Source: a virus. Taken from it: 51,746 bases of DNA. The stretch covers positions 1-51,746 of the IMG/VR virus record IMGVR_UViG_3300037507_003457, one strand, 5' to 3'. Made by a program: the position numbers and the translations under genes. Positions within the stretch are counted from its first letter, which is position 1; every line of letters starts with the position of its first letter. Under the pieces are notes generated by a model. That model did not search any database, was not told the origin of the DNA, and saw only the letters and a program-made list of their open reading frames with translations. Positions 16,223 through 25,068 of the stretch are shown here, piece by piece.

Positions 16223-16492
16223 ATGACGGACAGTAAAACCCTTCTCACGATTGCGGAAACGGCAGAACTTCTTAATTGCAGCTCTGGGTTTGTCCGTAAG
16301 CGCATCGCGCTCTCTGAAGCCAACCAGCCCGGTGGGTGGCCTAAGTCGATCTATGTAAACCTTCAACCTAATGGTGCGAAGTCGCTGTATCGCGTTAATC
16401 GCACTGCTCTCGAAGAATACCTTCAAAACGCAGCACCCGCTAAAGTAGAAACGGAAGAAAACTTCGAACCCGCTGCAGCCTGCAGCTTCTGA
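16223..16492 (+). CDS. Excisionase/HTH_17-like DNA-binding protein
   Basis: 89 aa. TIAETAELLNCSSGFVRKRI (9-28) is a MerR/excisionase-type helix-turn-helix; YRVNRTALEEYL is the following wing/helix. It is the first gene of a two-gene plus-strand cassette with a Dps homologue 1 nt downstream, so it may regulate that cassette. No integrase is present, so an excisionase role is not supported. Confidence 0.7.
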   Translation: MTDSKTLLTIAETAELLNCSSGFVRKRIALSEANQPGGWPKSIYVNLQPNGAKSLYRVNRTALEEYLQNAAPAKVETEENFEPAAACSF

Positions 16493-16493
16493 A

Positions 16494-17033
16494 ATGGTTT
16501 ACTCAACTTCGAGCCCTGAAGATATTTCGGGGATGCTCCAACGGCAACCTGTTGCAGTAGAAACAATCGAAGTTGAAACGCAAGAAAGGGTCACAGTGGA
16601 GGGACTAGCTTCTCTCCTGGTGACCCTTTCATCTGCTCTAACACATTTGTACATACAATCACATTTAATTCATTTGAACGTTGAAGGGCCTTTATTTTTG
16701 CCCGTACACGAATTTTTAAAAGGGCAGTACGAATCCCACGTCGATCAGCTTGATAAAACCGCCGAGTTTGTTCGCACTCTCGACGTGTTCATGCCGATGT
16801 GCGAAAAAGGACTTTTAGGAGCGTGCAAGCCTTTTAAGCATGTTAAGAGCTACGAATGTCGCGATATGCTAATGACGTATTTAAAAAACTTAGAAGATAT
16901 TGGTATGCAGGCTAAGGACGTCGGTGAGTACGCGAAAGAACTAAAAGCTCCCGATGTTGAAAATTATATGGCCGAACTCGTGGGCGAAATGTTCAAAGCT
17001 GCTTGGTTTATCAAGAGCACTCTTCGGGGTTAA
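16494..17033 (+). CDS. dps: Dps-family ferritin-like protein
   Basis: 179 aa, close to the usual Dps length. SHLIHLNVEGPLFLPVHEF (56-74) followed by SHVDQLDKTAEFV (81-93) matches the Dps core. The four ferroxidase ligands known from E. coli Dps (H51, H63, D78, E82) fall at H60, H72, D87 and E91 with identical spacing; the usual Trp after the first His is Leu61. Dps proteins oxidise and store iron, protect DNA from peroxide and can coat DNA as 12-mers. In a phage this may protect the genome during infection or affect host iron. Its stop overlaps the convergent structural gene by 4 nt. Confidence 0.8.
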   Translation: MVYSTSSPEDISGMLQRQPVAVETIEVETQERVTVEGLASLLVTLSSALTHLYIQSHLIHLNVEGPLFLPVHEFLKGQYESHVDQLDKTAEFVRTLDVFMPMCEKGLLGACKPFKHVKSYECRDMLMTYLKNLEDIGMQAKDVGEYAKELKAPDVENYMAELVGEMFKAAWFIKSTLRG

Positions 17034-17623
17034 ACAAGCGCCCACGCGTTAGCCGCTCGCACATATAATCCGCTTGGAAAACTACCTGAAGTAACGGTTA
17101 AGTAAACCAAAGAACCTGACGGACTTGTGCTGGCAGCGGGAAGACCGCCAGGCAATACGGATGAAGTAACAATTGCTCCAGAAGCTGAAATAGCTCCTGA
17201 CGCCATGATTGCTCCAGAAGCTGAAATAGCTCCTGACGCCATGATTGTGGAACCAGCAACAGTAGCAAAGTTGGCGCTTCCTGCAGTTCCAGCAACCGTG
17301 GCCGAGTCAGCGATTAAAGCACCTACTTTTTGCCACGTTGAGCCCGTCCATACACGCAAGTAATAAGAACTTGTCGAGCTGTCTACCCACTGTTCCCCTA
17401 CTGAATTTCCGGCCAAACCGACGGGTGTTGAATTAGGTGCAGTAGCCCCATAATGCGTAGGGCCTACTTTTCGAATATTTCCTGCCGAATCTTTAAAGTA
17501 CGCACCCGGATCAGTGGCACCAAAACAGATTGCTGGTTCACCAGCGCTAACCGCCACGCCGCTTGGTCGATCCGAGGAATTACCTGATCTCTTTAATAAA
17601 ATAGTTACAGGAGTTGAAGTCAT
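17030..17623 (-). CDS. Virion structural protein with IMASGAISASGA repeats
   Basis: 197 aa. The N-terminus (TILLKRSGNSSDRPSGVAVS, AGEPAICFGATDPGAYFKD) is typical of phage fibre or neck proteins that start with a small beta domain. Then GEQWVDSSTSSYYLRVWTGSTW resembles the W-D-T...W modules of the 8312-9220 protein. Two exact 12-residue repeats follow. The end, SGLYVRAANAWALV, is again module-like. It is 1 nt from the next gene. Virion protein, location unknown. Confidence 0.65.
   Translation of the reverse strand: MTSTPVTILLKRSGNSSDRPSGVAVSAGEPAICFGATDPGAYFKDSAGNIRKVGPTHYGATAPNSTPVGLAGNSVGEQWVDSSTSSYYLRVWTGSTWQKVGALIADSATVAGTAGSANFATVAGSTIMASGAISASGAIMASGAISASGAIVTSSVLPGGLPAASTSPSGSLVYLTVTSGSFPSGLYVRAANAWALV
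17175..17246. repeat. Exact tandem repeat, 2 x 36 nt
   Basis: 17175-17210 and 17211-17246 are identical, each starting GCTCCAGAAGCTGAAATAGC. They encode the two IMASGAISASGA units of the structural protein. The absence of even silent differences suggests a recent duplication. Confidence 0.9.
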
Positions 17624-17624
17624 A

Positions 17625-19163
17625 TCAATAAGTTCCTCCGTTTATATAGAAAGATAAAGACGAAGGAGGTATCACAACACCGTTACTGTACTCGCCTCCA
17701 TCTAAAACTGCAGTAGAAGTTGTAACGGTAACGCCGTTCGAATACACTCCACCATCGTAAATATCTTGGGGTGTGCTAGCCGGGTTTAAAGGATTATATT
17801 GATCTAAAGTAAAAAGTTCAAAATTAGTATCTTGTAGCTCTGTAAAATCGTCTAACTGCCCGAAATTTAAAGTTTTTGCTACAACGTTATATTTGTCAGG
17901 ATACAGAAGATGTTTTGGTAAACCGCTAAGAGACGGACTGTAGCGTTGCCACCAGATAAAATCTTCATTGCGCTTTAAAAAATCTGTTTGTTTTTGTAAA
18001 TTCTTTTCAAACTTTTCTCTGTAATACTCGTTTAGAGGTTCATCAGCAGGTTGCGTTAGATTATACGAAGTGTTATTACTTAAATTAAACTTTCGCTGCA
18101 GATCCCAGAAAGCAGCGTAAATGTGCTTACACCATTTTGGTTGATAATAATATAAATTTACATCTGAATATATAGGCGTATCATCATACCGGGGAGTCCT
18201 GTAAGCATTAGTTAAATATATAAATCCAAATGTTCTTACGTATCCAGGAAAGTCATTTGACAGCGCAACTCGGTCACTGTCTAGTGAACCAGTGTCATAA
18301 AAACCTGGGTCTAAGTTTAAGATTTTTGTATAGGGATATCTCTGTTTAAGCGATAAATTATAAAAGTTAAAACTTTCTCGAGCTAAAAAATCTTGACACG
18401 TACACTGAGTGCGAATTTCCGTGGTTAAAAATTCGCCTACAGCAGGCGGACCTAAAGCAGGAACAGACAGCTGTGTACTATCTACAACAGTCCAACTATT
18501 ATCTTCAGAAAAAGATAAAAATAAAGTATTAAAATTTGGATCGACACTAGGTTCTTTAGGAACGCCGTTTAAACCCACAGCGATTACTGTGTAATTATTG
18601 TATCCGTACGGTTTTGCTGTGCCGTCAGCATTAAATCTATTTGAAAGAACTTCACCTTTAAAATATGAAATTGGAGAACCAAAATTTTGGCTCAGAATTA
18701 CGGCATAAGTATTTTCGTTATATAGACTCACAGAACTTACAGAAATACCAAAGTCCAAAAAATTAAACGTATCTCTGGGTCTAATACCTACTAAGTGCAT
18801 TCTCATATCCGCTCTTTTTGTTGGATATGCAAAAAATATCCCCGGTATGTATCCGCCAACCCCTGCGGTACCAGATACATAATATTTGAAAGACGAATAA
18901 ACTAAACCGGAATACGCTTGCTGCGTATACATGCTTAGTTCATAACCACGGCGCCAACGTGCCCACAATGACGCGTAATCATAATCACTAAGTAAACTGA
19001 AATCTTTTGTGTTTGTTGCTGGACGAAATCTACGTTCAAAATGAAGCGGACGTGAAAGTTGACCTTGATTATCTGCTCCAAAAACATCGTGAGGACGTTT
19101 AACGCCCTCGTTGGCCTTAAAAGAGTTGAAATTAAAGTTGTCCGATCCTTTTCGGCGGCTCAT
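17625..19163 (-). CDS. Large virion protein with SWIM-like zinc motif
   Basis: 512 aa, rich in Tyr, Asn and Phe. C254-T-C256-Q-D-F and, 89 residues later, K-W-C345-K-H347-I have the C-x-C...C-x-H layout of a SWIM zinc finger. The C-terminus has three short repeats (DGGVYSNGV, DGGEYSNGV, YINGGTY). The length and position among structural genes suggest a tail or connector component. The family function is unknown to me. Confidence 0.65.
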   Translation of the reverse strand: MSRRKGSDNFNFNSFKANEGVKRPHDVFGADNQGQLSRPLHFERRFRPATNTKDFSLLSDYDYASLWARWRRGYELSMYTQQAYSGLVYSSFKYYVSGTAGVGGYIPGIFFAYPTKRADMRMHLVGIRPRDTFNFLDFGISVSSVSLYNENTYAVILSQNFGSPISYFKGEVLSNRFNADGTAKPYGYNNYTVIAVGLNGVPKEPSVDPNFNTLFLSFSEDNSWTVVDSTQLSVPALGPPAVGEFLTTEIRTQCTCQDFLARESFNFYNLSLKQRYPYTKILNLDPGFYDTGSLDSDRVALSNDFPGYVRTFGFIYLTNAYRTPRYDDTPIYSDVNLYYYQPKWCKHIYAAFWDLQRKFNLSNNTSYNLTQPADEPLNEYYREKFEKNLQKQTDFLKRNEDFIWWQRYSPSLSGLPKHLLYPDKYNVVAKTLNFGQLDDFTELQDTNFELFTLDQYNPLNPASTPQDIYDGGVYSNGVTVTTSTAVLDGGEYSNGVVIPPSSLSFYINGGTY

Positions 19164-19166
19164 TTA

Positions 19167-19724
19167 TCAATAGAATCCGCCTTGCGACCAGATGGTAATA
19201 CCGGAAGGACTCAAACCACCCGAAACGGAGGTAGGTCCGTTACCGAGATAACCGGCACACAGAATGTAACCTTTTTCAAGGTATAAACCTTCACCTTTAC
19301 CGATCTGAATAGGAGCGATCAGCGTGGTATCCCCAACTTGAGGAACAGGAGCATTAACAGCAAAAAGTTGAATTGGAAGCGGATAACCAAAAGTGCTGCC
19401 ACTTAAACCGACTTCAAAGCGGCCAACCATCAAAGCAGCAGAGGTGGAGGGAGCTGCTTGGTTAGGCGCATAGACATACAACGCAATGTCAGCAGTACGG
19501 ATACCGCTGCGGTCCGGATAATCTTCGTTAGAAACGATAGTTATATCTTCTACAAAAGCACCATCCTCAGTTGGGAGGTCACCCACACGGACTAGCTGGA
19601 TCAGATCCCCAAGACTCGGACTGGAAGGATTAGAAACGGTCGAAGTCGCGTTAGTGATCCGAGCACCCCGTAAAAAAGGGCGATCAATCAGACAAGGAGA
19701 TTTGTTGGTGCTTGTTGTTGCCAT
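19167..19724 (-). CDS. Virion structural protein
   Basis: 185 aa, beta-rich (DLIQLVRVGDLPTEDGAFVE, TADIALYVYAPNQAAPSTSA, IGKGEGLYLEKGYILCAGYL). The pattern of a short ordered beta domain with an interface loop is like neck or tail proteins. It is 3 nt from the 512-aa gene, so the two are probably co-translated. Family not recognised. Confidence 0.6.
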   Translation of the reverse strand: MATTSTNKSPCLIDRPFLRGARITNATSTVSNPSSPSLGDLIQLVRVGDLPTEDGAFVEDITIVSNEDYPDRSGIRTADIALYVYAPNQAAPSTSAALMVGRFEVGLSGSTFGYPLPIQLFAVNAPVPQVGDTTLIAPIQIGKGEGLYLEKGYILCAGYLGNGPTSVSGGLSPSGITIWSQGGFY

Positions 19725-19733
19725 GATTAAATT

Positions 19734-20138
19734 TTAAACAGAGAAGGTGTCAGCAAACATACCCGATAAAAGCGGGCGGATAAGAGGGTTATTCGTAGCG
19801 CCTTGTTTTTGAGAAATTTGCGCCAACATTGCGGTTAGAGGATCTTGTTTCCCTTTATTAAGGTATCGTGCAAGGTTTTCTTGCGCCATACGCACCGGAG
19901 GGCCTCCACGGAGGGCGTTTCCTATTCCTTCAGCTAAAGCCCCTGCACCGTATAAAAAACCAGGAAAGTCAAATTTAGACTCTTCTGCTGTAGGCTTGAA
20001 AGATTGACTATAGTCTGTTTTTGGGACAGCATAGTAATCTACTAAGCCGGGATTTGGTCCGTAATCACGGTAGGCGTCATAATCAGCGCTACCGTAATTA
20101 TAAAAATTCGAACTGTTGTAGTTATCGAAATAGCCCAT
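19734..20138 (-). CDS. Hypothetical virion protein
   Basis: 134 aa. The N-terminal 50 residues are Tyr/Asn/Asp-rich and disordered; GFLYGAGALAEGIGNALRGG is a hydrophobic Gly/Ala segment that may touch membrane or pack in the virion; the C-terminus is helical. Such proteins are often minor internal components. Function unknown. Confidence 0.5.
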   Translation of the reverse strand: MGYFDNYNSSNFYNYGSADYDAYRDYGPNPGLVDYYAVPKTDYSQSFKPTAEESKFDFPGFLYGAGALAEGIGNALRGGPPVRMAQENLARYLNKGKQDPLTAMLAQISQKQGATNNPLIRPLLSGMFADTFSV

Positions 20139-20173
20139 AGTTTTTTAAAGTAAGGAATTTATCTACAGAAAGT

Positions 20174-21367
20174 CTAGTATCCCATAGGAATACGAGCTCG
20201 CGATAGAGCTATTGAGAAGTCGGTAGGAAGCGGCTTAAGGCTAGGAACTAATTGAGGCATAACAGTAGCTCCAATGTCAGAAGCTCCTTGTGATCCAAAT
20301 GCGGTACCTACAGCAGCCGAAGCAGACCCAAGAGCATTATTAGTAAAATTAGTACCCATTGGGGTAGAAATTTCAACGCCACGTGCCTGAGGCATTTGCT
20401 GCGAGGGCATAGCGCGATTTCCCTTCATCCGCTCTAATAATTCATAAGTCAACTCGGGATTAGAACCAGCCCAAGTGCGAATATCAGCCTCCGAATAACG
20501 GGGATCTTGTTGAGCTAATTCGCCTACGAGAGCGCGGGCAACATCGGGTTGATTAGCGTACCGTTCACGCTGAGCGTAATACGTAGCAATGTCTGGGTAG
20601 TTTTCAGCAGAGGGACTGCCAGGCATGAAGGGCATCTGCGAAGTTGCCTTGGCCTGTTGAATAGCTTGAATCAACTCACTCTGCCTAGTACGAGCAGCGG
20701 GAGTACCCATAAATCCGGGAGAAGGAAGTTGTTGACCAGCTCCCATGGGAGAGAAGGAAGCTTCAACAATGCCAGTAACCGCAGGAGTCAAAGGGCCGGT
20801 TTCCGGGGTAGCCGTGGGCTGACCCATCGGAGTTTGAGCTTGCTCAGCGTCGGGCCTAAAAGCATTAACTAAAGCAGCTGAACCTGCCATAGTTCCGGCA
20901 GAAGCAGCGACCAGACCAGCTCTACGCAAGAGTGAGCCGAGGTCTAATTGCTGAACACCACCGGCTGCATTTCCAAAAGCAACATCAACAGGAATATCTG
21001 CAGATGTCAGTGCTTGAGTATTAACAGTAAATTCCGGTTTAGGGGCCGGATTAATAGAAGTGCGGAAGTTGGGTTCTGGAGCGGGACGACCCATCGGAAC
21101 ATTCCGAGCAGGCATTGTCGTAGGACGAACAGCCCTAACACCACCTAAAGGAAGCTCTAACTGACCAGGAGAAGTTCGCATAACTTCTCTGGCGGGGGCT
21201 GCAACCGGACGGACATTCGGCTCAACAGGAGTCGTACGAATAAAGGGTGCGCTATTTCCTCTTACAGATTTCTTAAAGTTATAAGCTTCTCCTAGTGTGT
21301 TACCTGCTTCTCTTTTAAGAAGCTCACCTTGCATAAATCTGCGGACCTGATCTAAAAGACTTGACAT
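20174..21367 (-). CDS. Pro/Met-rich virion-associated protein
   Basis: 397 aa. After a basic N-terminal helix (LLDQVRRFMQGELLKREAG) the protein is largely low-complexity (Pro, Ala, Met, Gln), with one hydrophobic segment near residues 130-155 (GLVAASAGTMAGSAALVNAF). A helical part near 230-310 includes TYYAQRERYANQP. This looks like an internal or ejected protein rather than an enzyme. No family recognised. Confidence 0.5.
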   Translation of the reverse strand: MSSLLDQVRRFMQGELLKREAGNTLGEAYNFKKSVRGNSAPFIRTTPVEPNVRPVAAPAREVMRTSPGQLELPLGGVRAVRPTTMPARNVPMGRPAPEPNFRTSINPAPKPEFTVNTQALTSADIPVDVAFGNAAGGVQQLDLGSLLRRAGLVAASAGTMAGSAALVNAFRPDAEQAQTPMGQPTATPETGPLTPAVTGIVEASFSPMGAGQQLPSPGFMGTPAARTRQSELIQAIQQAKATSQMPFMPGSPSAENYPDIATYYAQRERYANQPDVARALVGELAQQDPRYSEADIRTWAGSNPELTYELLERMKGNRAMPSQQMPQARGVEISTPMGTNFTNNALGSASAAVGTAFGSQGASDIGATVMPQLVPSLKPLPTDFSIALSRARIPMGY

Positions 21368-21393
21368 CTAAGTACAAAAATCCTGTAGTTATC

Positions 21394-22014
21394 TTAGCGC
21401 CAGTTTGCATAGAAGTACAAACGATCAGATCGCGAAATATCAGGAGGTCCAGGTATAGCTTGAATAAATTCAGCACCACTACGTTCAAAACGATACCGAG
21501 CTGCCACGGGGTCTCTGTAATTTGGGACGTAGAGCATGTGCGCTAAACGATCACACTCATATAGATAATTTTCCCGCCAAATCCGAGCAGTTTCCCGCTT
21601 ATCTTGAATATTAATTGAACGACTAACGTCACCAAGAATTGTTTCCTGACGGCTAGTTGCTCGACCCGTGGCAAGCTCAGTTAGCCTCTCAGCTTCCTCA
21701 CAGCGCTCAATTTGCTGGACAATTTTATCGTAGTAGAATTCACTAGGAATACTATTACACGCTTCCATTAACCTGGCGTAATCACCAGCAGGAACAGTAG
21801 CGATGTTATATCCTAGGTGATATGCTGTACGACTAAAGTTAAAATCGTCAAGCCTATAACCAAATACCTGTGCCGGATTACGCGTTAGCTGATTAATCGC
21901 GGCATAAACTACTTCGCGCTTAGTAGCGTCTGTAGTATCAGGTTGAAAAACAACACCTTGCTGAGCTAGGTAACTTTGAATTTGTTCTAGCTCTTGCGTG
22001 CTTAACTGTGCCAC
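21394..22014 (-). CDS. Candidate head-tail connector/adaptor protein
   Basis: 206 aa, mainly helical, starting MAQLSTQELEQIQSYLAQQG, with YDKIVQQIERCEEAERLTEL in the middle and a Tyr/Arg-rich C-terminus. Helical proteins of this size near the capsid genes are often portal adaptors, but there is no diagnostic motif. Call based on context. Confidence 0.4.
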   Translation of the reverse strand: MAQLSTQELEQIQSYLAQQGVVFQPDTTDATKREVVYAAINQLTRNPAQVFGYRLDDFNFSRTAYHLGYNIATVPAGDYARLMEACNSIPSEFYYDKIVQQIERCEEAERLTELATGRATSRQETILGDVSRSINIQDKRETARIWRENYLYECDRLAHMLYVPNYRDPVAARYRFERSGAEFIQAIPGPPDISRSDRLYFYANWR

Positions 22015-22056
22015 GGGTGTTGTTATCCTCTTTTTTTATTCTAAATTACTTAAAAA

Positions 22057-22491
22057 TTATTCGACATAAACGTGATCGCCTTCTAAAACTTCGTCCCAGT
22101 TGATGTTTTTAATGGACTTCAACTGATCAAGTTTGGTAAAGCGCTCACCCGGTTGAGCTTGTTGTAGCTCCTTAATTTCAGTAGCGGTCTTCATTCCTAC
22201 GCCTTTAAGAACCTGCGTTAAAAGCTGCGGTGTGGCGCTATTGATGTTGATGCGGGTGAATGCTTGCACCTCCGGCTTAACTACCTGCCGACCACGACGT
22301 TGCTTAACGTGTTTTTCGCTCTCCTTGGTTTCTGTAACTTTTTCATCAATCTGGTTCTTGTGGGCAAAGAAAACTTTTCCAGTCGTTAAAGAACGCACCA
22401 TGAAGTATTCTCCTTCATCGTGTGAGCTGACAACCTCTACTTTTACACCGTTGGGGGTGTAAGTGAATTCTTTGGCCTGTGTAGCAGTCAT
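22057..22491 (-). CDS. Helix-hairpin-helix (ComEA-like) protein
   Basis: 144 aa. The N-terminal part is a small beta domain (FTYTPNGVKVEVVSSHDEGE). The C-terminus RININSATPQLLTQVLKGVG (about 80-99), then MKTATEIKEL...FTKLDQLKSI, is the ComEA/HhH1 non-specific DNA-binding fold. A DNA-binding structural or packaging accessory role is plausible. Confidence 0.75.
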   Translation of the reverse strand: MTATQAKEFTYTPNGVKVEVVSSHDEGEYFMVRSLTTGKVFFAHKNQIDEKVTETKESEKHVKQRRGRQVVKPEVQAFTRININSATPQLLTQVLKGVGMKTATEIKELQQAQPGERFTKLDQLKSIKNINWDEVLEGDHVYVE

Positions 22492-22549
22492 TATGTGAAC
22501 AGTATCTGTGACAATTTTACATTAAAATGACTTAAGAGCTTGAGAAAAA

Positions 22550-23074
22550 ATGCCTGCTTTTAAATTCGCGGGAAACTTGCGTGGACTATTAAGGGCTACT
22601 CCTGGTGTCGGTGACATATTAAATACAGTTTTGGAAGCAGCTGATCAAATTCAAGCTGGAGTTCCTATACAGAGAGCTGTAACTAGAGCAATTCCTGTTG
22701 GTGCAGTTGGATTAGCTACCAATATTTATGATCCGTTGGGAGTTACTAATATGGCACCTACGGTAGTTAGATTAGCTGGAGATGTTGCTAAGCAATTAGA
22801 TTTCGCAAAAAAAGCGCGATTACAAAGCCCTCCAATAACTTCAGGGAGAGATCCGAGAATTGTGAATGCTGCAGAAAATATTATGCTTCAAATGTGGCAG
22901 GATCCCCAAGAAGTTGAAAAAGCAGCAAAAGTTCTAGATAAATTTAACAGCGAAGCAGCAGCGCGTTATATTGTCGATAAAACTGATCCGTTAACAAAAG
23001 AAGGACAATTTTCCGCCGACCCTACTGAACGATTACAACAATTACAAGAATTTTTGTCCAGAACAAATAGATAA
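22550..23074 (+). CDS. Hypothetical protein, isolated plus-strand gene
   Basis: 174 aa. The N-terminal half is hydrophobic and Gly/Ala/Pro-rich (LLRATPGVGDILNTVLEAAD, then AVTRAIPVGAVGLATNIYDP); the C-terminal half is helical and charged. TTTACA-like and TTAAAAT sequences precede it, but no clear promoter. It ends just before a two-way terminator. No homologue recognised. Confidence 0.55.
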   Translation: MPAFKFAGNLRGLLRATPGVGDILNTVLEAADQIQAGVPIQRAVTRAIPVGAVGLATNIYDPLGVTNMAPTVVRLAGDVAKQLDFAKKARLQSPPITSGRDPRIVNAAENIMLQMWQDPQEVEKAAKVLDKFNSEAAARYIVDKTDPLTKEGQFSADPTERLQQLQEFLSRTNR

Positions 23075-23081
23075 TAAAAAA

Positions 23082-23099
23082 GCCCCTCCGAAGAGGGGC
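23082..23099. terminator. Bidirectional intrinsic terminator (UUCG hairpin on the minus strand)
   Basis: A 7-bp stem GCCCCTC/GAGGGGC with a four-base loop. Read on the minus strand the loop is TTCG and the stem is followed by TTTTTT; on the plus strand CTTTATTTT follows. It separates the convergent gene at 22550 (plus) and the capsid-region transcript (minus). Confidence 0.9.
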
Positions 23100-23119
23100 C
23101 TTTATTTTGCCGAAAATTA

Positions 23120-23998
23120 TCAGGCCGGGACAGTCGAAGTGTACACACTCGATTCCACGAGGCCGCCAGGCTGCAGGGCCAGATCGTCGCGCTTGGGCGC
23201 TTCGTCAGGAACCAACCAGCAAACTTCGCAAATAGCGAGAGCTTTGTTCTTACCAGACAGCTTACCTGCTTGAGCACGGGGGTCATAAACACCCGAAGCC
23301 AGAGTTAAGCCAGAGGCAACAACACCGCCAAGGTTGCGGGTGGCAAACAACTGCCAAGTCCTATCTGCAGTCAGAGCAGACAAGTTGTTGGAGTTGAAAA
23401 TGTTCACCGAATTGTTAGTGCCGTTAGTGATGCGGCTATTTAAACCGCTCACAGTGACACCAAACTGACCGGACACCACGGTGCCATCTGCACGGAGACC
23501 TTGGTTCATAGCAGGAACCAGCGTCAGGCAAGGCGAAGCCACACCGCCGCCAACACCGCTGCTGACCACATCGCCGCCGTCAACGCGGAGCGAAGCACGG
23601 TAAACATAAGCGCCCGAAGGAACAGTAATACCGTTCGCAATATCAGCCCGAACATCCTTATGGTAATCAGGAGAGGGGATGATGACGTTGGCGCTGCTGA
23701 ACGAACCGTTAGAACCGTTCAGACCGGAACCGTAAGGTTGAGCGTAATACTCAAGCTGGTTAACGCTACCAAGAGCCTGATAGGACAGGTCAACGTAGCC
23801 GATAGCCTGCTGAGCAATCCAGCCGGGCTGGAAGATAACACCAACAGGACCGCCAATAGGCTGGCTGGTCAGAGTTTGCGAAGTACCGTTCTCGTTCAGA
23901 TAAACGACGGACTTCTCTTCGTGCCAATAACGAAGAACGTTGGTGTAGTTACCAGGATAAATCTTGGCAACCGAGATTTGGTTGGGATTAACAGTCAT
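23120..23998 (-). CDS. Head protein downstream of the capsid gene
   Basis: 292 aa, beta-rich with Gly/Ser/Asn-rich loops; starts MTVNPNQISVAKIYPGNYTN. GAGGAGG lies 9-15 nt before the ATG, a strong ribosome-binding site, in line with high expression. It is 14 nt after the major capsid gene and just before the terminator. Position and expression signals suggest a head decoration or second capsid protein. No family recognised. Confidence 0.65.
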   Translation of the reverse strand: MTVNPNQISVAKIYPGNYTNVLRYWHEEKSVVYLNENGTSQTLTSQPIGGPVGVIFQPGWIAQQAIGYVDLSYQALGSVNQLEYYAQPYGSGLNGSNGSFSSANVIIPSPDYHKDVRADIANGITVPSGAYVYRASLRVDGGDVVSSGVGGGVASPCLTLVPAMNQGLRADGTVVSGQFGVTVSGLNSRITNGTNNSVNIFNSNNLSALTADRTWQLFATRNLGGVVASGLTLASGVYDPRAQAGKLSGKNKALAICEVCWLVPDEAPKRDDLALQPGGLVESSVYTSTVPA

Positions 23999-24012
23999 GA
24001 TTAATTACCTCC

Positions 24013-25068
24013 TCAAGCGTTGAATGAGTAGGCAATGGTGGCGAAGTCAGCGTTCAGGAGTTCGAAACCTGCGTACAGGCTCCAAATCATCATGATGAAA
24101 CGGCTGAAATCGTCATTGTTGTTGAGCAGCACTTGGGCGTTGTTACCGCCGATGCCGACACCAACAGATTGCGGACCGAAGAACATACCGATAGCAGACT
24201 CGTATGAAGACGAAGTACCGCCGATGGTCGCAGTTTGGCTCTGCGAAGGCATGTTGGTCGATTCGAAGAAGCGAACACCTTCGAACACGAAACCGGTCGG
24301 CATGATCGGCTCACCAGCCACGAAGGTGGCTTGGCCGAAGCCCTGACCCATGTAGATGGCAGCGTTGGGCTGCATCGAGGACATCAGGGGGTTGATCTGA
24401 CCATTGCCGGGATAACGAGCAACTTCACGGAAGTCGCTGTTCTGGCGCAGGTGCATCAGGAAGGTAGGATCGCAAACGCAGCGATAGAAACCATCCTGAT
24501 AGGTAGGAGTGTTCCGCTTACGCAGGCTCTTCACCACGCGCAGCAGGTCATCCTTAACGTCGAACTTAGCTTGCTCGGCGTTGGCGTAGGTGAGGCTACC
24601 GACGGCGAGATCACCGGGGTAGTAGTAACCACCTTGGCTGTCAGAAGACTGACCCTTGGAAACAGCTTTCAGGAGTTCGTTGATGAACACCCGATCACGC
24701 CAACGACGATAGTCGTCGAGCAGAGTCAGGGAGCCGATCGACTGGTGGAAAGCGGTCAGGTTACCGGTATCCAGCAGAAGACGCTGAGCAGTAATAAGGG
24801 TTTCGCGAGCAATCTTAAAGGTGCTCGGCTGAGTGGGATCGGAAGGGTCCGCAGGACCGGTGTACTCACGAAGAGTAACCAGCACTTTGTCCTTCACAAT
24901 GTTTCTGCTGTTGGCAGTACCGATGGTCTGCTCAGCAGTGCGCTCCCGAGACTCCTTAGAGCCAGGGTTGCCCCAGAAACGATAACGGTCAAGCTGAACG
25001 GTCTGGCCGGGTTGTTTGGAAAAGTCGTGAACAACACGTGTTAGGATTTGCGGGTTCAAATCCACTCT
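24013..25068 (-). CDS. Major capsid protein, exon 2
   Basis: About 351 aa, from RVDLNPQILTRVVHDFSKQP to the C-terminal AGFELLNADFATIAYSFNA. The sequence has the character of an N4 gp56/HK97-fold capsid protein: QTVQLDRYRFWG early, then LLRVVKSLRKRNTPTYQDGF, and a late beta domain. Codon use is the GC-rich, highly biased type of the abundant head genes. A GTG at 25065 is the first possible start in this open frame, but it has no ribosome-binding site and a stop precedes it; the true N-terminus is encoded at 26136-26255, before a group I intron. Confidence 0.85.
   Translation of the reverse strand, partial: RVDLNPQILTRVVHDFSKQPGQTVQLDRYRFWGNPGSKESRERTAEQTIGTANSRNIVKDKVLVTLREYTGPADPSDPTQPSTFKIARETLITAQRLLLDTGNLTAFHQSIGSLTLLDDYRRWRDRVFINELLKAVSKGQSSDSQGGYYYPGDLAVGSLTYANAEQAKFDVKDDLLRVVKSLRKRNTPTYQDGFYRCVCDPTFLMHLRQNSDFREVARYPGNGQINPLMSSMQPNAAIYMGQGFGQATFVAGEPIMPTGFVFEGVRFFESTNMPSQSQTATIGGTSSSYESAIGMFFGPQSVGVGIGGNNAQVLLNNNDDFSRFIMMIWSLYAGFELLNADFATIAYSFNA

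Noticed and set aside
16223-16492. Excisionase and hence a temperate phage
   Set aside because: The HTH type is shared by many small regulators; no integrase, attachment site or repressor-operator pair is present.
17175-17246. CRISPR-like repeats
   Set aside because: Two direct 36-nt units without spacers inside a coding sequence; they encode protein repeats.
24235-25044. Long plus-strand ORF (269 codons) opposite the capsid gene
   Set aside because: It is a frame shadow of the highly biased codon use of the capsid gene; its sequence has no domain and no ribosome-binding site.
24013-25065. Capsid protein starting at the GTG at 25065
   Set aside because: No ribosome-binding site, a stop lies five codons upstream, the protein would lack the usual N-terminal arm, and an in-frame exon with that arm exists before a group I intron core.
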